The notes under the pieces were generated by a model. That model was not told where the DNA came from and made no database searches. It saw nothing but the letters and a program-made list of their open reading frames with translations. A program made the translations under genes and the position numbers. A stretch of 64,000 nucleotides of DNA from Collybia mongolica. Lineage: Eukaryota > Basidiomycota > Agaricomycetes > Agaricales > Clitocybaceae. Of the stretch, positions 1 to 11,224 are shown one piece after another (positions within the stretch are counted from its first letter, which is position 1; each line of letters starts with the position of its first letter). The stretch lies in contig JAAXNY010000008.1 of NCBI GenBank assembly GCA_013420905.1, positions 3,348,001-3,412,000 of the forward strand. The letters are read 5' to 3'.

Positions 1-1410
1 ATTCCGCGGTTTGTGCGAAATGCGGCCTTCCACTCATCACCTTCCTTAATTCGGACGTTGTTGTATCCCCAGCAAACGTCGAATTTGGAGAAGTATTTCG
101 CTCCCCGAAGATTGTTGACGAGGTCGGAGATGAGTGGGAGTGGGTATTTGTTCTTGATCGTCAGCGAATTGAGAACGCGGTAGTCCTGTACCGGGCGTAG
201 CAAACCGTCCTTCTTCTTGATAAAGAAGAACGGCGAAGCCATTGGCGATTTGGAGGGGCGGATCCGACCAGAGGCGAGGTTCTCCTCGAGGAACTTGTCC
301 AACTCCGCTTGTTCGGCGACTGAGAGCGGGTAGACCTTGCAGGATTTCCCTTCTGCGTCGCGGACGAGTTCGATCGCGTGGTCCCACGGTTGGCGATCTG
401 GGAGAGCGTCGAAGGATGTCTTGGAGAACACATCCTCAAATTCGTGGACGTGCGCCGGTGCTAGATCAAAAAACGTCTTGGGTTGCGCATTACGATCAAA
501 GGAGTCTGCGATCTGCTGGGACGCGTTCTTCCGGGCTTCCGTTTGGATCTTTTCCGCTAGTCGCTGCGAGATGGTTTGGGTTGTCCGAATCTCTTCCGGT
601 GCCTTCTGAAACTGTCCTGGTTCGCCGATGTTGACCACGAAGATACGGTCGCCCTCTTCGATGCAATCTTCAAGGGCGATATCTCCTTCGTGCTCAGAGT
701 CGGGAACCTCTCCAATTTCTGTTTCTGGTTCGGGCATGGGTCCTGCGCGACAGGCGTTGACGCGGGCCTCCAATTTACGCTTCTCCGCCTTTTCCGATTT
801 AACCTCGTTCGCGCAGGTCCGACATTTGTCAGGACAGCGACTCATCTTCACCTCGTTGGTCTGCCAGTTGATCTCCGGGTTGTGCTCCTGCAACCAAGTG
901 TAGCCCAGTATGAGATCCTGCTTCCCTAGGCTGGTGACCGCGAAGTGGGTGCGTTCTGAGTGACCGTTGTACCAGAGGATGAGGTCTACGATCTCCGAAA
1001 TAGACCCGTTCTCGTTCGGAGTGCCGTCGACGTTGAACACCGGAATAGTGCGAACTAGCTTGCGCGAGGTCAACCTGTTCCTCCGCACAAATTCAGAATC
1101 GATGAAAAGGCCCGTTGCTCCCGAGTCTACCAAGCTGTTTGTTGCGAATGTCTCGCCTGTGTCGGTCGTCTGAAGTTCAATCTTGAGCTTCAGCAAGCGA
1201 GTGCTGGGGGTGGCGGCGACTACGAATTGCTTGGGTAGAGCTCGTTCCCATCGGGGGAGTCTCTGGCGCGGCGGTTTAGGGACGGGGATGGTATCTTGTA
1301 CGGCTTCTGTAGTAGTTTCGGGTGTTTGGGAAATTTCAATTGTGTTCTCAACTTCTAAACACGCGAACCTATTTACAGATGACAGCAAGGGCGTACTGTT
1401 CACTCGCTGT
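1..1410 (-). CDS. pol: gypsy pol polyprotein, N-terminal part (protease and start of RT), partial
   Basis: Open on the minus strand from about 1410 to the window edge. The aspartic protease motif LVDSGATG is encoded around 1100-1130. It is followed by the linker and by the start of reverse transcriptase, with recognisable FFFIKKKDG, VQDYRVLN and KYPLPLISDL blocks before position 1. The reading starts inside gag territory, in a different frame from gag, as in the complete element at 24019, so translation probably depends on a ribosomal frameshift. RT catalytic YxDD, RNase H and integrase lie outside the window. Confidence 0.9.
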
Positions 1411-2587
1411 CCGCTACAAAACCCTCTCGAGTGGTTGCGAACGTTTCCCCTTCTTCTGCTGGCGGTTCGACTTGTGTGTCTATCATTGCGAAGATGTGCT
1501 GCGCGAACTCATGCTGCTCCTCCATTGACATGAACCGTGTGTCGTAGCGGAGGGGGCAGTCCTTCCGGAAATGGCCCGGCTGCTTACATCGGTGGCAGGT
1601 CTCGATGTTCGTTCGAGCCCTCCGCATCGCGTCTACATCCATCGGAACCGGTGGAGGGAAAGCAGGGGGCGGCGGAGGTGGTGGTGGCGCCATCCGTTGC
1701 AGCGTCGGGGCTGAGAAGTGCGGCGGTGCGCGAAACGCCGAGGTAGTGCGTGCGGGAGGTGCGCGAGCCGCCGGTTTAGTGCTCAGGAAGGCCTCGTTGG
1801 TGAGGCGGTTTTCATCGCACTTCATCGCCGCTACATACCACTGTTCCGGCTGATCGTCCGCTGGTCGTCCCACTGCCATCGTCGCGATCTGCGACTGAAT
1901 CTCCCCGCTCAGTCCCTTCCGGTACTTCACCACAATCGTCAACCCCTCCTTGTATCCCGACTTGTCGATGAGATCCCTGAACTCATCCGTGTAGTCGTCC
2001 ACCGATCGCGATCCTTGGTGGTAGCTGCTCGTTTCCAACCTCGTAATCGCCCGCTGCGCTTCGCTCTGCATGAAGAAGTTGACCGCGAAGTCGGCGCGGA
2101 ATAGGGCCCATGTCGCGTACTTCGGGTTCCCGGTAGCGGTCTGGTATCGCATGGCCCGGTCCGCGAACAGATACGCTCGGCCTTTCTTCATGAAGGTGTA
2201 CGCCCACTGTACCTGCGTCACTTCATCCGCGAACTGGTGTGGTACAAGATTTATATACAGTTCGCATGCGTTAATGAACGCACGCCCTCGTTCGCGCGAT
2301 CCGTCGAAGTCATCGGGAAGCGATGGCCGGAGTGCCGAAGGTCGTCCCGAATTAACGTGGGTTGCGGGGGGAGGTGTTGATACATTATTTACAGGGGTGC
2401 TGGGTGCAGGGGTATTGACCGGGGGTGGGGGAGCCGCGGTTTGGAGCGCAATCAGCGCATTGATGCTGTTGGTGAGCTTCTTAAGCTGCTCGGCTTGTTC
2501 CTCCGCCTTCCTATTGAGATCTCCTACGTCTCGTTCGATGTTATCCATCCTTGTTTCGGCGTCCATCGGCCGGAGTAGGAGTTCCAC
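1400..2587 (-). CDS. gag: gypsy gag-like capsid/nucleocapsid protein
   Basis: 395 codons. An N-terminal coiled-coil-like segment (EEQAEQLKKLTNSINAL) is followed by a proline-rich linker. Next comes the Ty3-type capsid domain (FDGSRERGRAFINACELY, SRSVDDYTDEFRDLIDKSGY). A CCHC zinc knuckle of the form CHRCKQPGHFRKDC lies near the C-terminus. The arrangement matches the gag at 22655-24022, which is 455 residues. The capsid would package element RNA in cytoplasmic particles. The frame is intact, so this copy is not obviously dead. Confidence 0.92.
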   Translation of the reverse strand: MELLLRPMDAETRMDNIERDVGDLNRKAEEQAEQLKKLTNSINALIALQTAAPPPPVNTPAPSTPVNNVSTPPPATHVNSGRPSALRPSLPDDFDGSRERGRAFINACELYINLVPHQFADEVTQVQWAYTFMKKGRAYLFADRAMRYQTATGNPKYATWALFRADFAVNFFMQSEAQRAITRLETSSYHQGSRSVDDYTDEFRDLIDKSGYKEGLTIVVKYRKGLSGEIQSQIATMAVGRPADDQPEQWYVAAMKCDENRLTNEAFLSTKPAARAPPARTTSAFRAPPHFSAPTLQRMAPPPPPPPPAFPPPVPMDVDAMRRARTNIETCHRCKQPGHFRKDCPLRYDTRFMSMEEQHEFAQHIFAMIDTQVEPPAEEGETFATTREGFVADSE

Positions 2588-2726
2588 TTCTAGTTCAGAG
2601 GAGGGTGGAGAGGGCGATTCTCGTGCGGTCTTGACGGATTCTGTATCGGAGCTGACAGTTTCTGCTGATCAGAATTTGGCAATGGCTGCGGTGAGGTCGC
2701 GGTCTCTGCTGGTGAGAGAATTCTAC

Positions 2727-3175
2727 TGTAAGGGCAACTCCGGCGGAGTGCGCGCGAACTTAGTAGAGCGGGCCGACGCTGGTGGAGGGGATCCTAAGAG
2801 AATTCTCTGAGGAGCCTCCATCAGGGGGGGTGTGCTATATACCTAGTACTACATTAAATACACATTCCCGGTGCGGTACGACAACACGCATTGGGCTAGC
2901 GAAGGTCACGTGACCGTGCCCTTGATAGTCCAAACAAGTGCGAAGTCCGGCGGCGAACTGCGCGCAAAGTAGAGAGTGGGGGTGCGTGTGGGCGTAGGTA
3001 ATGAACGTGCGATGTAGTGAGTGTAATTGAGTGAGCGCGAAGTAAGCAGAGAAATTGTATCGTAAGTCGGCGGGATGACTGAGTTGCGAATCGGCGAAGT
3101 AGAAGTCGGCGGAGTGAGATTCGGCGAAGTAAGGCTAGATCGGCGAAGTAAGGCGGAAATGGAGTTCCCCTTACA
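2727..3175 (-). repeat. 5' LTR of the left gypsy element (449 bp)
   Basis: Starts TGTAAGGGG and ends CCCTTACA in element orientation. A TATA-like GTATATAG stretch lies near 2831. The same LTR family occurs as a solo copy at 37119-37624, which is 57 bp longer. The solo copy has two copies of TTAGGATCCCCTCCACCA where this one has one, so this LTR looks like a deletion between the direct repeats. An AGAATTCTCT priming site follows directly after the LTR (2715-2724). Confidence 0.93.
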
Positions 3176-3180
3176 GTGGC

Positions 3181-4559
3181 CTTGGTTGCATCAGCAAAAT
3201 TGTCAAAGGAACAAATACCCATATATGTAAATAGGTGACACACCTTATGTGTCCAGTCTACAGGCCAGGTTGAGGGCCAGGTATACCTGTATATTGAGCT
3301 GCGCAGATAAATGAGAAAAAAATCCTTCTGATCATCAATGATGATAATTTTATTTACAGCTATTCATGGTAGTCATGCTGTTAGAGTCATAAATAGTTGC
3401 AGCTCAATGTATGTCCTGAGTTCTATTTATAGAACAAAGTTCTTTCCATTTCCTGGACACTCTGAAACCTTGATCCTTTACAAAAATCAAAAATTCTTCA
3501 TGTGGCTTTTCAATGTTTTTGATTTATACACTTATTTTTCATTGTACTTTGCTCTCATATTTTAGAAATATTCTTATAACATAGTTATCTATCAAATGTA
3601 TGCAAAAACTGCCTTCTCTGTGTCTTTTTTTGTCATTATTTACTGTGTTGAGCTGAGTTCCAAAGTCACATTAATTTCTTGGTTGGCCCATCAGCAACGT
3701 TGTGCATAGCTGGTCAACATGTATCCTGCATTGTATCTATCTGGTATTCATTGATGATGGCACTGCATTTTGACAAGTGTCATCATTATGTGTATTTCTG
3801 CCTCACCTCACTACACTCCTTTCCTTTTACTCCAGCAGGCATCCATGTGGCCATTCATTTATGATGGTGTTACAATAAGGCCATTACTTATACATAATGG
3901 ATGTCTTACAGACACTATCAATCTGTCATCTTGCAGGTCAAAGTATGCTGTTTCTACATTTTATGCCTGTGCCTGAATGTTTATCATCTATATCTGATAT
4001 TGCACTTGAAATATTCATCATAGAACTTGGACTGGCCATGCATGGCAATGGTTATACCACTTAATACATACTTTGTTGTAGAAGAATGGAATGGCATCAA
4101 TGCCAGCAGCTCCATACATGTACTTGTCTCCCCCTGAAAGCATACATGTGCTGGCATGATCTCCAAGCCAAGTGAGATCTTCTCTTGTATTTCTCTCATT
4201 TTTTCCCATACAGGACAGGCCAGTTGCAAATACAGATGATCAATTCCAAAATGATTCTAACTATACAGCAACTAAGAGCACAACATTTAAGAGCAAAGTC
4301 CATGTGCAAGAAAAATAGTGCAGGTGCAGTAAGAAAATGCACCCCAAGACCAGAAGTGAAAACTGAGAGTCAAGAACTGAGAGCCTGTGCACATAAGAGC
4401 CAGAGGCCAGAAATGCAACATTAGAAATGGAAAGCCCAGTCAAGCTTCAATGACATGTAGCATGTCCTTGTGTAATTGCTTTTCCACTGATCTATTGAAC
4501 TGGTGGTGATGAAGGTGGCATATTGGTCCCTCTGTGCTTATCCACATTGCAATGCAATG
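3181..4559. other. AT-rich decayed sequence, no gene
   Basis: No intact gene. Short minus-strand remnants read like pieces of an old mobile-element protein (around 3984-4229, with a GGDKYMYGAAGIDAIPFF block), but I cannot name the family. CpG is almost absent. Confidence 0.5.
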
Positions 4560-5260
4560 TCACTGTGAAACTGGAAATGGATGAAATTCAACCCATATTT
4601 CATCCCCTTAAGTAATGAATTTAACACATCAATATATGAATTTCATCCACCCAATAAATACACAATATAATGAATTTCATCCCAAAGATGTATGAAAAAA
4701 CACCCTCTGTGGAGGGAAAAAAAGGAGGAAAAACCCCCCCTTAAGGTATGATTTAGTGGATGAATTTCATACAAAATTTGTCCATATTCATACCCCTGAT
4801 TGTTGAGACTATGGGATGAATTTCATTCCACCATAGGTGGAAAAAACAACCATTGTGGGAGGTAATTCCTATCAATATGGGATTAATTTAATATCTTGAA
4901 GGGTGAAAATAGCAACATTTTTTGGGGTAACATTACTAAAAAATTTTAAGGCTATGGGATGAATTTCATTCCACCATAGGTGGAAAAAACAACCATTGTG
5001 GGAGGTAATTCCTACCAATATGGGATTAATTTAATACCTTGATGGGCGAAAATAGCAATGTTTTTTTGGGGTAACATTACTATAAATTTTTAAGGCTATG
5101 GGATGAATTTCATACCATGATAGGTGAAAATAATAGCCTTTGTACTGTAGGGATGAATTTCATACCATTACAGGTGAGAATAATAGCTTTTGTAGAGATG
5201 AATTTCATACCATTGCAGGTGAGAATAATAGCTTTTGTGGGGATTAATTTCATGCTATTT
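4560..5260. repeat. Tandem repeats built on a GATGAATTTCAT motif
   Basis: Two copies of a unit of about 143 bp (4811-4953 and 4954-5097) are followed by three to four 45-50 bp units whose GATG starts fall at 5102, 5152, 5197 and 5242. Each unit opens with GGGATGAATTTCAT. The core ATGAATTTCAT is the reverse complement of ATGAAATTCAT, so the motif is nearly palindromic. Looser copies extend left to about 4575, and a second cluster lies at 7590-7870. Confidence 0.85.
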
Positions 5261-6439
5261 ACATCACTTAAATTTGAATTCATTCTTTCTTCCCTGTTAT
5301 CAATAAACACACTTCATCCATTTTGTACAGTTAAGGTTTAACATCCATAAGATCTAAGGTATTGTAATTTGAATGCTCTATCAACTAGTATACCACTGAT
5401 TCATATCCCTCATTCTGAAGTTCCTGATCACCAGCATTACCAACCAGACTGCAAACACAACACTGTGATTTGTTAGAATCATGTATTGAGATTAGCAATG
5501 AGAAAACTTACCCAAATGGCCCCATATAAATCCTTGTCATCCTGAAGCTGCACCTGGAGACAGAACCCATTTCCAGTGATGCCACACAGTGGGTATGGAA
5601 TAGGACTCCCTACTTTTTCTTTAGCATGAACAACTTTACCTAAGGTGGTGAGTTTGGCTGGTCAGATTAGTATAATAAAGAAAAAAAAAATTAAGTAATG
5701 GGTGGAAGTTGTTGGTCTTCGTTCATGCACTGCCAGACTGCCCATTGTCCTTGTTGACCTCATTGTAATGAAGTCATCTGTAAAACGGGTCAATGTTAAT
5801 GTGCTTTGGATTAGATTGGATAGACAGACATACTGAGACCCCCTCATTGTCCACCTGCACTTTGAGGTCAACAAAGTGGTGTACCATGTTGAGGACATTG
5901 TCAGGCATGGTCTTGTCCTGCATACCAATGACGTCCTTAGGTTTCCTGTAGGATCATTATTAGCATTTAATAATATTCTTAACAAAGCCTTATAGTTTGT
6001 ATTGGAATTCAAATGACTACTACAAGTATTACTATAGTAATTGTAATCTATTACTATACAAATTGGAATCTATCAATGAAGAGTGCTTACTACGAGGGGG
6101 AGGATGGGAGGCAACCAACACGCAATGGTGGTGGTACGAGAGCAAGAGGAAAAGTGTGTGAAAGCAGCTGCCAATGCATGATATAGCCCGGAATGTTCAG
6201 CTGTCAGGCATCTCAGTCAACGGGGCCCTGTGATCAAATGTGGGAATGCTGACAAATTTTATTTATTCAAATTGTATATTATTTGTTATTAATAGGAGGC
6301 TGAAAAATGTGCACCCCACCAGGTTCAAACGGTCACAGGGAGGATCATTACATAATATTAAAATTTTTGGCATGGATAACCACTGGGCAAGACTGGCATT
6401 CCCAGCTGAGAGATAAATGGCCTCAAGGCGACAAAAACA
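5261..6439. other. AT-rich sequence without recognisable gene
   Basis: Only short, overlapping open frames on both strands. None has a recognisable domain or convincing splice structure. Likely old transposon debris. Confidence 0.45.
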
Positions 6440-7345
6440 GGTCACATGATATTGAGGCACATGCCATGGTCACATTACCATTGCCACGCCTTCATTGATT
6501 ACTTTCAACCACATCAACGACGTCCACCAAACCGCCAACGCACCCAACACACCCAACGCCAACCAACACCCAATGCACTATGCCAGCAAATAGGCCCCCA
6601 AAGCACCCAGAGACAAACAAACAGCAAACAACAAGGCCAAGGGAGGTGGGGGGAATGGTGGAAAAGGACATGGCCCAAGGGGACGGCAGGGAAAGGGCGC
6701 CCTGAGGGGTGGAGGGAGGTGAGTCCCAGAACATTGCTCACCTATGCACTCACCACGCAGCATGTCCCCCCCAGGAAAACCTCAGGAACCTGCAACAAGG
6801 AGGACATAGCCGCCAATGCTCAGGGTGCCCCAGCGGCATGCGTGTTTTTTTTTTTATCACTCCTGTTGCTAATAGCCCATCCCAGGACTGAGCGTGCACT
6901 TGATGCAGGAACCGCCAGCATTGCACCCCCACCTTGTGCGCGATTAGCCACCACGCCCACCCTGCCAGTGCAGGGTGAAGTCACCCGAACGACAACTGGG
7001 CGTCTGCGACACTTGGATATCAAGACAATACCTGAGGAAGATGACAATGACAATGAAGATAGCAGCAGCAGCAGCAGCAACAGCAACAACGAGGCCTGTG
7101 GCAACAACAGCAACAGCAGCGGCAGCAGTGGTACCAATGATGGTGCAATGATGACAACTACAACGAGGACAAGACAACCACCACCACCATGAGGATGACA
7201 ATAACAACAAAGGACAATGACAACAACAGGGACAACAACAAGAAAAGTGGCCAGTGCTGCTGCTGCTGAAACCCAGGCCACTGACGACACCATGGGGGCC
7301 AACGAGGATGACGGGGGCAGCGGGGGCCCCCACCCATATTAAATT
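6440..7345. repeat. Low-complexity GC-richer segment with trinucleotide repeats
   Basis: This block stands out as GC-rich in an AT-rich neighbourhood. It holds CAACC- and CCACC-rich stretches and an AGC/AAC repeat tract at about 7060-7200, encoding serine and asparagine runs on the plus strand and leucine or valine runs on the minus strand. Open frames exist on both strands (a 248-codon one on plus), but composition alone explains them and no domain is visible. Confidence 0.6.
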
Positions 7346-7488
7346 ATGTATTTACTATTAATGTATCATGTTCACTATCAATATATGATATTATCCTATC
7401 AATGTATGTAGAACATTAGTAAATAAAATAGTAAGTAAACTCTTATATGTAAGTAAGTAATTTATAATAGTAAAAGAAAGTAAGTGAG

Positions 7489-7529
7489 TCTGCACAGACT
7501 CTGTGGAGTCCATGCAGAGTCTGTGCAGA
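7489..7529. repeat. Perfect 15-bp inverted repeat with 11-nt loop
   Basis: Arms at 7489-7503 (TCTGCACAGACTCTG) and 7515-7529 (its exact reverse complement) around an 11-base loop. This would form a strong hairpin in an otherwise AT-rich stretch. Function unknown; it may be the terminal structure of an old element. Confidence 0.8.
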
Positions 7530-7589
7530 GTCCACAAGGACATGTGGGGGACTGTAAAATACAGGAAAATTATCCTATACATCTCCTTT

Positions 7590-7870
7590 TATTGGATGAA
7601 AATCATCCTATATATCCCCTTGTATGGGATGAAATTCACTCCTTTTATTAGATGAAAATCATCCCATACATCCCTTTTTATGGGATGAAATTCACCCCTT
7701 TTATTAGATGAAAATCATCCCATATATTTCACCCCTTATGGGATGAAACTCATTCCATTAATAGATGGTATTTTAACAGTACAATTTCACCCTCTTAAAG
7801 GATAAAATATGTGGGATGAAATTTCATCCTATTTTCATACCCCTTAATTTCATCCACTAAACTTAGGAAA
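7590..7870. repeat. Second array of the GATGAAATTCATCC motif
   Basis: Imperfect repeats of about 50 bp alternate GGGATGAAATTCA and GATGAAAATCATCCC. They are related to the array at 4560-5260 and mostly appear in reverse-complement sense. The pair could be subterminal repeats of one large element spanning about 4.56-7.87 kb. Confidence 0.7.
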
Positions 7871-8344
7871 AACCCTTTTCATCCATTAAGTGGGGGAAAA
7901 ACCACCCCCACCAGGTGCACAGTGTGACTTGGTTGTTCTGGGATGAGGGGGGAGGAATGCAAGGCTGAGTTTGATGGATGTACAGAGCTCTTAGGGTGAA
8001 GGGTGGGGCTCTGAATTGAAGTTGATGATTGAGGTGGTGAATTGGGGGGGTGGGGCAGCAGTCAGCCATCTGAGTCACAGAACCCTCATGAAGTGCTTAT
8101 CAGTTGTGCAGCATGAAGCGAATGATGGTGAGAGCATACCTTAGGAGGTGTCAAGCCCACAGTTTCTCCTCCCATCTCTTCATCCTCATCTCCTCCACCT
8201 TTCTCTTGCTCTTTTTGATGTGCCTGTTGTTGCACAAAAATTTTGTTGACTGCTTCATTGTTGGTGCTATTTGGCTCTGGACTTTGCATGCATTTCCATT
8301 TCCTTGAATGATGCTTGAGGCCAGGGACTTGTCTCATCTGATTT

Positions 8345-8925
8345 TGATTGACACATCCAGGAGAGTCCCACTGGGAAATTCCAAGCCCTCACTTCTGTCA
8401 AGTTTTGCCTATTGTTATTTTTGGGGTCCTTTCCTCATTGGGCAGGTGCCATCAGTCCCACCTGATATGAGACAATCTCCCTTGTCAACTTCCCTTGCCA
8501 ACTTCTTGTCCAATCACATATCACCAAAGTAGAGGAAATAGTGCTTGGAGTTGGTGAGAGGATCACCACAGATTGGCAAGATCAGTATGGTAGGCCACAG
8601 AGCAATGCAATTGATGTGGTGGGCACAGGTGGTTTTTATGAACTTCATAGGAAACATACAGGCTCAGGAATTTTGGAAGGGTCTACCTCATCAACACAGC
8701 CATACCTAGTAAACAGTATATACTTAGTCAGAATACAGTATATTGAACATATATCTAAATACTTGTACTAGTTATCTATAAAATAGTATTGAGTGATTGG
8801 CAATGTGGGACTGATGGCACCTGCCCAATGAGGGAAGGACCTCAAGTGTAATAATGAATGAAATTTGAGAGAAGTGAAGGCATTGGAATCTTCCAGTGGG
8901 ACTCCCCTGGACACATCCTAATGTG
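8345..8925. repeat. Long imperfect inverted repeat (arms about 115 bp)
   Basis: The left arm (8345-8462) matches the reverse complement of 8811-8925. The two share GAGTCCCACTGG, CACTTCT and CATTGGGCAGGTGCCATCAG blocks. The 348-bp spacer has no recognisable gene. Probably a foldback or MITE-like element or a partial inverted duplication. Confidence 0.75.
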
Positions 8926-9353
8926 TAATCCCTGTTACTTTTTGGAAGTGTGACATCATGGCCTGTGACCATAGAATACACTTTGTTTCCATACCTGTTT
9001 TCCCTACTCCCAAGCCACTATAGCATTATTCTTTTCCCACAATAAATGTAATGTATATATGCTATGAATATATGTAATTACATCTCACATAACCCTTGAT
9101 TTTCTGAGAAATCTTCTCAAGTACTCTCCCCTCCTTCTACTAGATCTAATAGCCATGTCCTCAGCCTCCTTTCTTTCACTGTAAGGCACCCATTTGCTGG
9201 TAAACAAGTCTACAGCCTTCTCAAGTGCTTTTCTCATACTATCAGCTTGGCAGGGTTTTAATATCTATAGTCCCAGCAGTTTTGAAAGCCTTAAACTGAG
9301 CTTGTAATGCCTTTCCTTTTAGCTTTCAACCTGTTTCCTATCCAAAAATAAGC

Positions 9354-9775
9354 TGTAAGGGGAGCACATATGTGCCCCACACCTAGTCACTTGGATACAC
9401 CTTGCTTAATTGTATCCTCATCATATGCTACTGTACACCTCAAGACATCTCAGCATAATCCTATCTACCCTGTGACATTCTCCTTACCCCCTTTTGCATT
9501 TAGTAGTTTACTCCTTACTGATACATTACATGTGTATCATTTGCACAGCCCTAGCAGGCTGGTATAGGTTTCTGATGTATTTCCATAGTTATTCCCAATG
9601 TACCTATATAGATGGGGCCATCTGATTGTGGATGGCACCTTTGCAATAAAGTAGGCCTGGATCTCCCTTTGTGACAAAGCCCACTTAGTCCTCTGGTACC
9701 CCCTTTCCCATGCAGTTGAGTTTTCCATTCATAACACTCTCCCTTGGGACACCTGGTGTGATGCAAACCCTTATG
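9354..9775 (+). repeat. Solo LTR of a short (about 422 bp) LTR family
   Basis: Begins TGTAAGGGGAGCACATATGTG and ends near CCCTTATG. Flanking TAAGC occurs at 9349-9353 and 9776-9780. It is closely similar along its length to 14442-14864, which supports the borders. No internal coding region. Confidence 0.8.
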
Positions 9776-10237
9776 TAAGCTCAGTCCTTAATAATTGTTC
9801 ATCTCTATCCTTTTTTCTTTCCTCTCTTTTCTTAGCAGCAGTCTCTGTTTGGGCTCTTTTTCCTCCATTATATTCAATGATTTTCAATTGCCTCTTTTGA
9901 TCTTCACCCTTCATATTTCTTGCTTCTTTATACAGAAATTGACAGTCCTCAGGTGTATTGAGCTTGGCTTTCATAAAAGCATCTGTGTTTGTTGTGGCAG
10001 TACATGGCCTGGGCATTACACTGAAGGACTGTGAGTTGTAGTTGCCATTGCATAAGTACTCTGAATGACTAACAGGTGATGCTTATGATATTCATAAGCC
10101 TTTCATCTTGCATGAGCAGCCCTCTCTAGCATTGCCTGAGCTTGCTTCTTGGCTCTTTTTGGCACATTCTGATCAATGTGTAAATAAGGGCAACTCTATG
10201 TTGCACTGCACTAACTTCAAGGTCAGCCAAGGCATGT
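9776..10237 (-). pseudogene. Remnant of an unidentified mobile-element-like ORF
   Basis: The minus strand reads a lysine/glutamate-rich segment (about 9771-10016, with DCQFLYKEARNMKGEDQKRQ). Upstream frames are broken. I do not recognise the family. Its position among LTRs and the broken frames suggest an old transposase or accessory gene relic. Confidence 0.3.
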
Positions 10238-10370
10238 TCTAGCAGAGGAAATCCAAAGTTATATTTAGAAGTATAGTAGAGTCTATATACTCACCTGGCA
10301 GAGGAAATCCAAAGTTATATTTAGAAGTATAGTAGAGTCTATATACTCACCTGGCAGAGGAAATCCAAAG
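10238..10370. repeat. 56-bp tandem repeat, about 2.3 copies
   Basis: A unit beginning GCAGAGGAAATCCAAAG and ending ACTCACCTG is repeated almost exactly twice, plus the first 17 bases of a third copy. The near identity of the copies indicates a recent duplication in old sequence. Confidence 0.9.
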
Positions 10371-11224
10371 AGAATACTCTGAGGAACCTCTGGAACCTTT
10401 GCCAGGTGTCTCATCCTATACTGTATACCTAGTCTAAACAATAGCAGGGAGTTCCCATTGTTGCCATGTGGCTCAGGGTCATACTGTGCATTATGTACAA
10501 GCAAGCCATGTGTTTGCCAATGGTGTGCACAGTCAGCATGCACATTGAGATAACAGGGCAAGTGAGGTGCTGATGACAAGCATGCCAGTGGTAGGAGGTG
10601 TTGTAACAGTGGGATGTCCTTTGTAATGAGAAGTAGTGCCAATAGTGGTGGGTATGAGTGCTGATAGTGGAGGGTGCAGGTGCCAATAGCAGAGGGTGTT
10701 GCAACAGCAGATGTCCAATGAGCAATGAGTGAATGCCAGTATTTGGAGTTGCAATAGCATGTGTGGAATTGGGCATTCCCCTTACAATATCACCAACCAA
10801 GATATGCATCAAATCTGTGACAACTTTGGTGCCTCCACTGTCCACTGTAGTACTTAGCAACCCCAATAAGCCATATTCAGAGTTTCAAGGAGAGTGTTGT
10901 CTCGAGCTCAGATTTTTGATTTTTTGATTTATTGTTGAGATAAAGGCCAAAAACAGGTACCTTTTTTAGAGGTCCCATGGAAGATGGACAAAAATAGAAA
11001 ATCTAAGCCAGTGACCATATGCAAGACATTATTCCAAACAACTTTTATTGTTTCACCAAGACAAAATATGCATTTCCTAAGGTGTCAAAGTTGTAAGTCA
11101 CAAAAAACAATGATCTTGGGTTCAACCAAATCAATCTCAACAAGGTCAAAATAACTGGGAATTGCCCTCCCTCATTACTAGGACTTTGTTGTAAACAATC
11201 AAAAACATCAAATTTGATGAGCAG
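10371..11224. other. Decayed sequence, no gene
   Basis: Short frames only. It includes degenerate GTGTTGTAACAG/GTGTTGCAACAG minisatellite-like repetition at 10600-10710. Confidence 0.4.

Larger units (their letters stand above)
1..3175 (-). mobile_element. Ty3/gypsy chromovirus-type LTR retrotransposon, cut by window edge
   Basis: Minus-strand element with its 5' LTR at 2727-3175, gag at 1400-2587 and pol running off position 1 inside reverse transcriptase. Gag and the visible pol are open. The protein is clearly related to, but distinct from, the complete element at 22075-28481. The base pairs just outside the LTR (GTGGC, 3176-3180) would be one copy of the target duplication; the other lies outside the window. 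It is inserted in old AT-rich debris that still carries a short open stretch of unidentified coding sequence (3176-3243). Confidence 0.93.

Noticed and set aside
2070..2810. 246-codon plus-strand open frame
   Set aside because: It is antisense to the gag gene and LTR of the left gypsy element; the gag frame on the minus strand has capsid and zinc-knuckle motifs.
2896..3243. Minus-strand ORF starting MCHLFTYMGICSFDNF
   Set aside because: It crosses the LTR border. Only the first 23 codons lie outside the LTR and they are a relic of unknown origin.
4811..5260. Possible CRISPR-like array
   Set aside because: Units are contiguous repeats without variable spacers, and the organism is a fungus. 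It is a minisatellite.
6446..7192. 248-codon plus-strand open frame
   Set aside because: Low-complexity composition (CAA, CCA, AGC repeats) keeps several frames open on both strands. No domain and no splice or promoter support.
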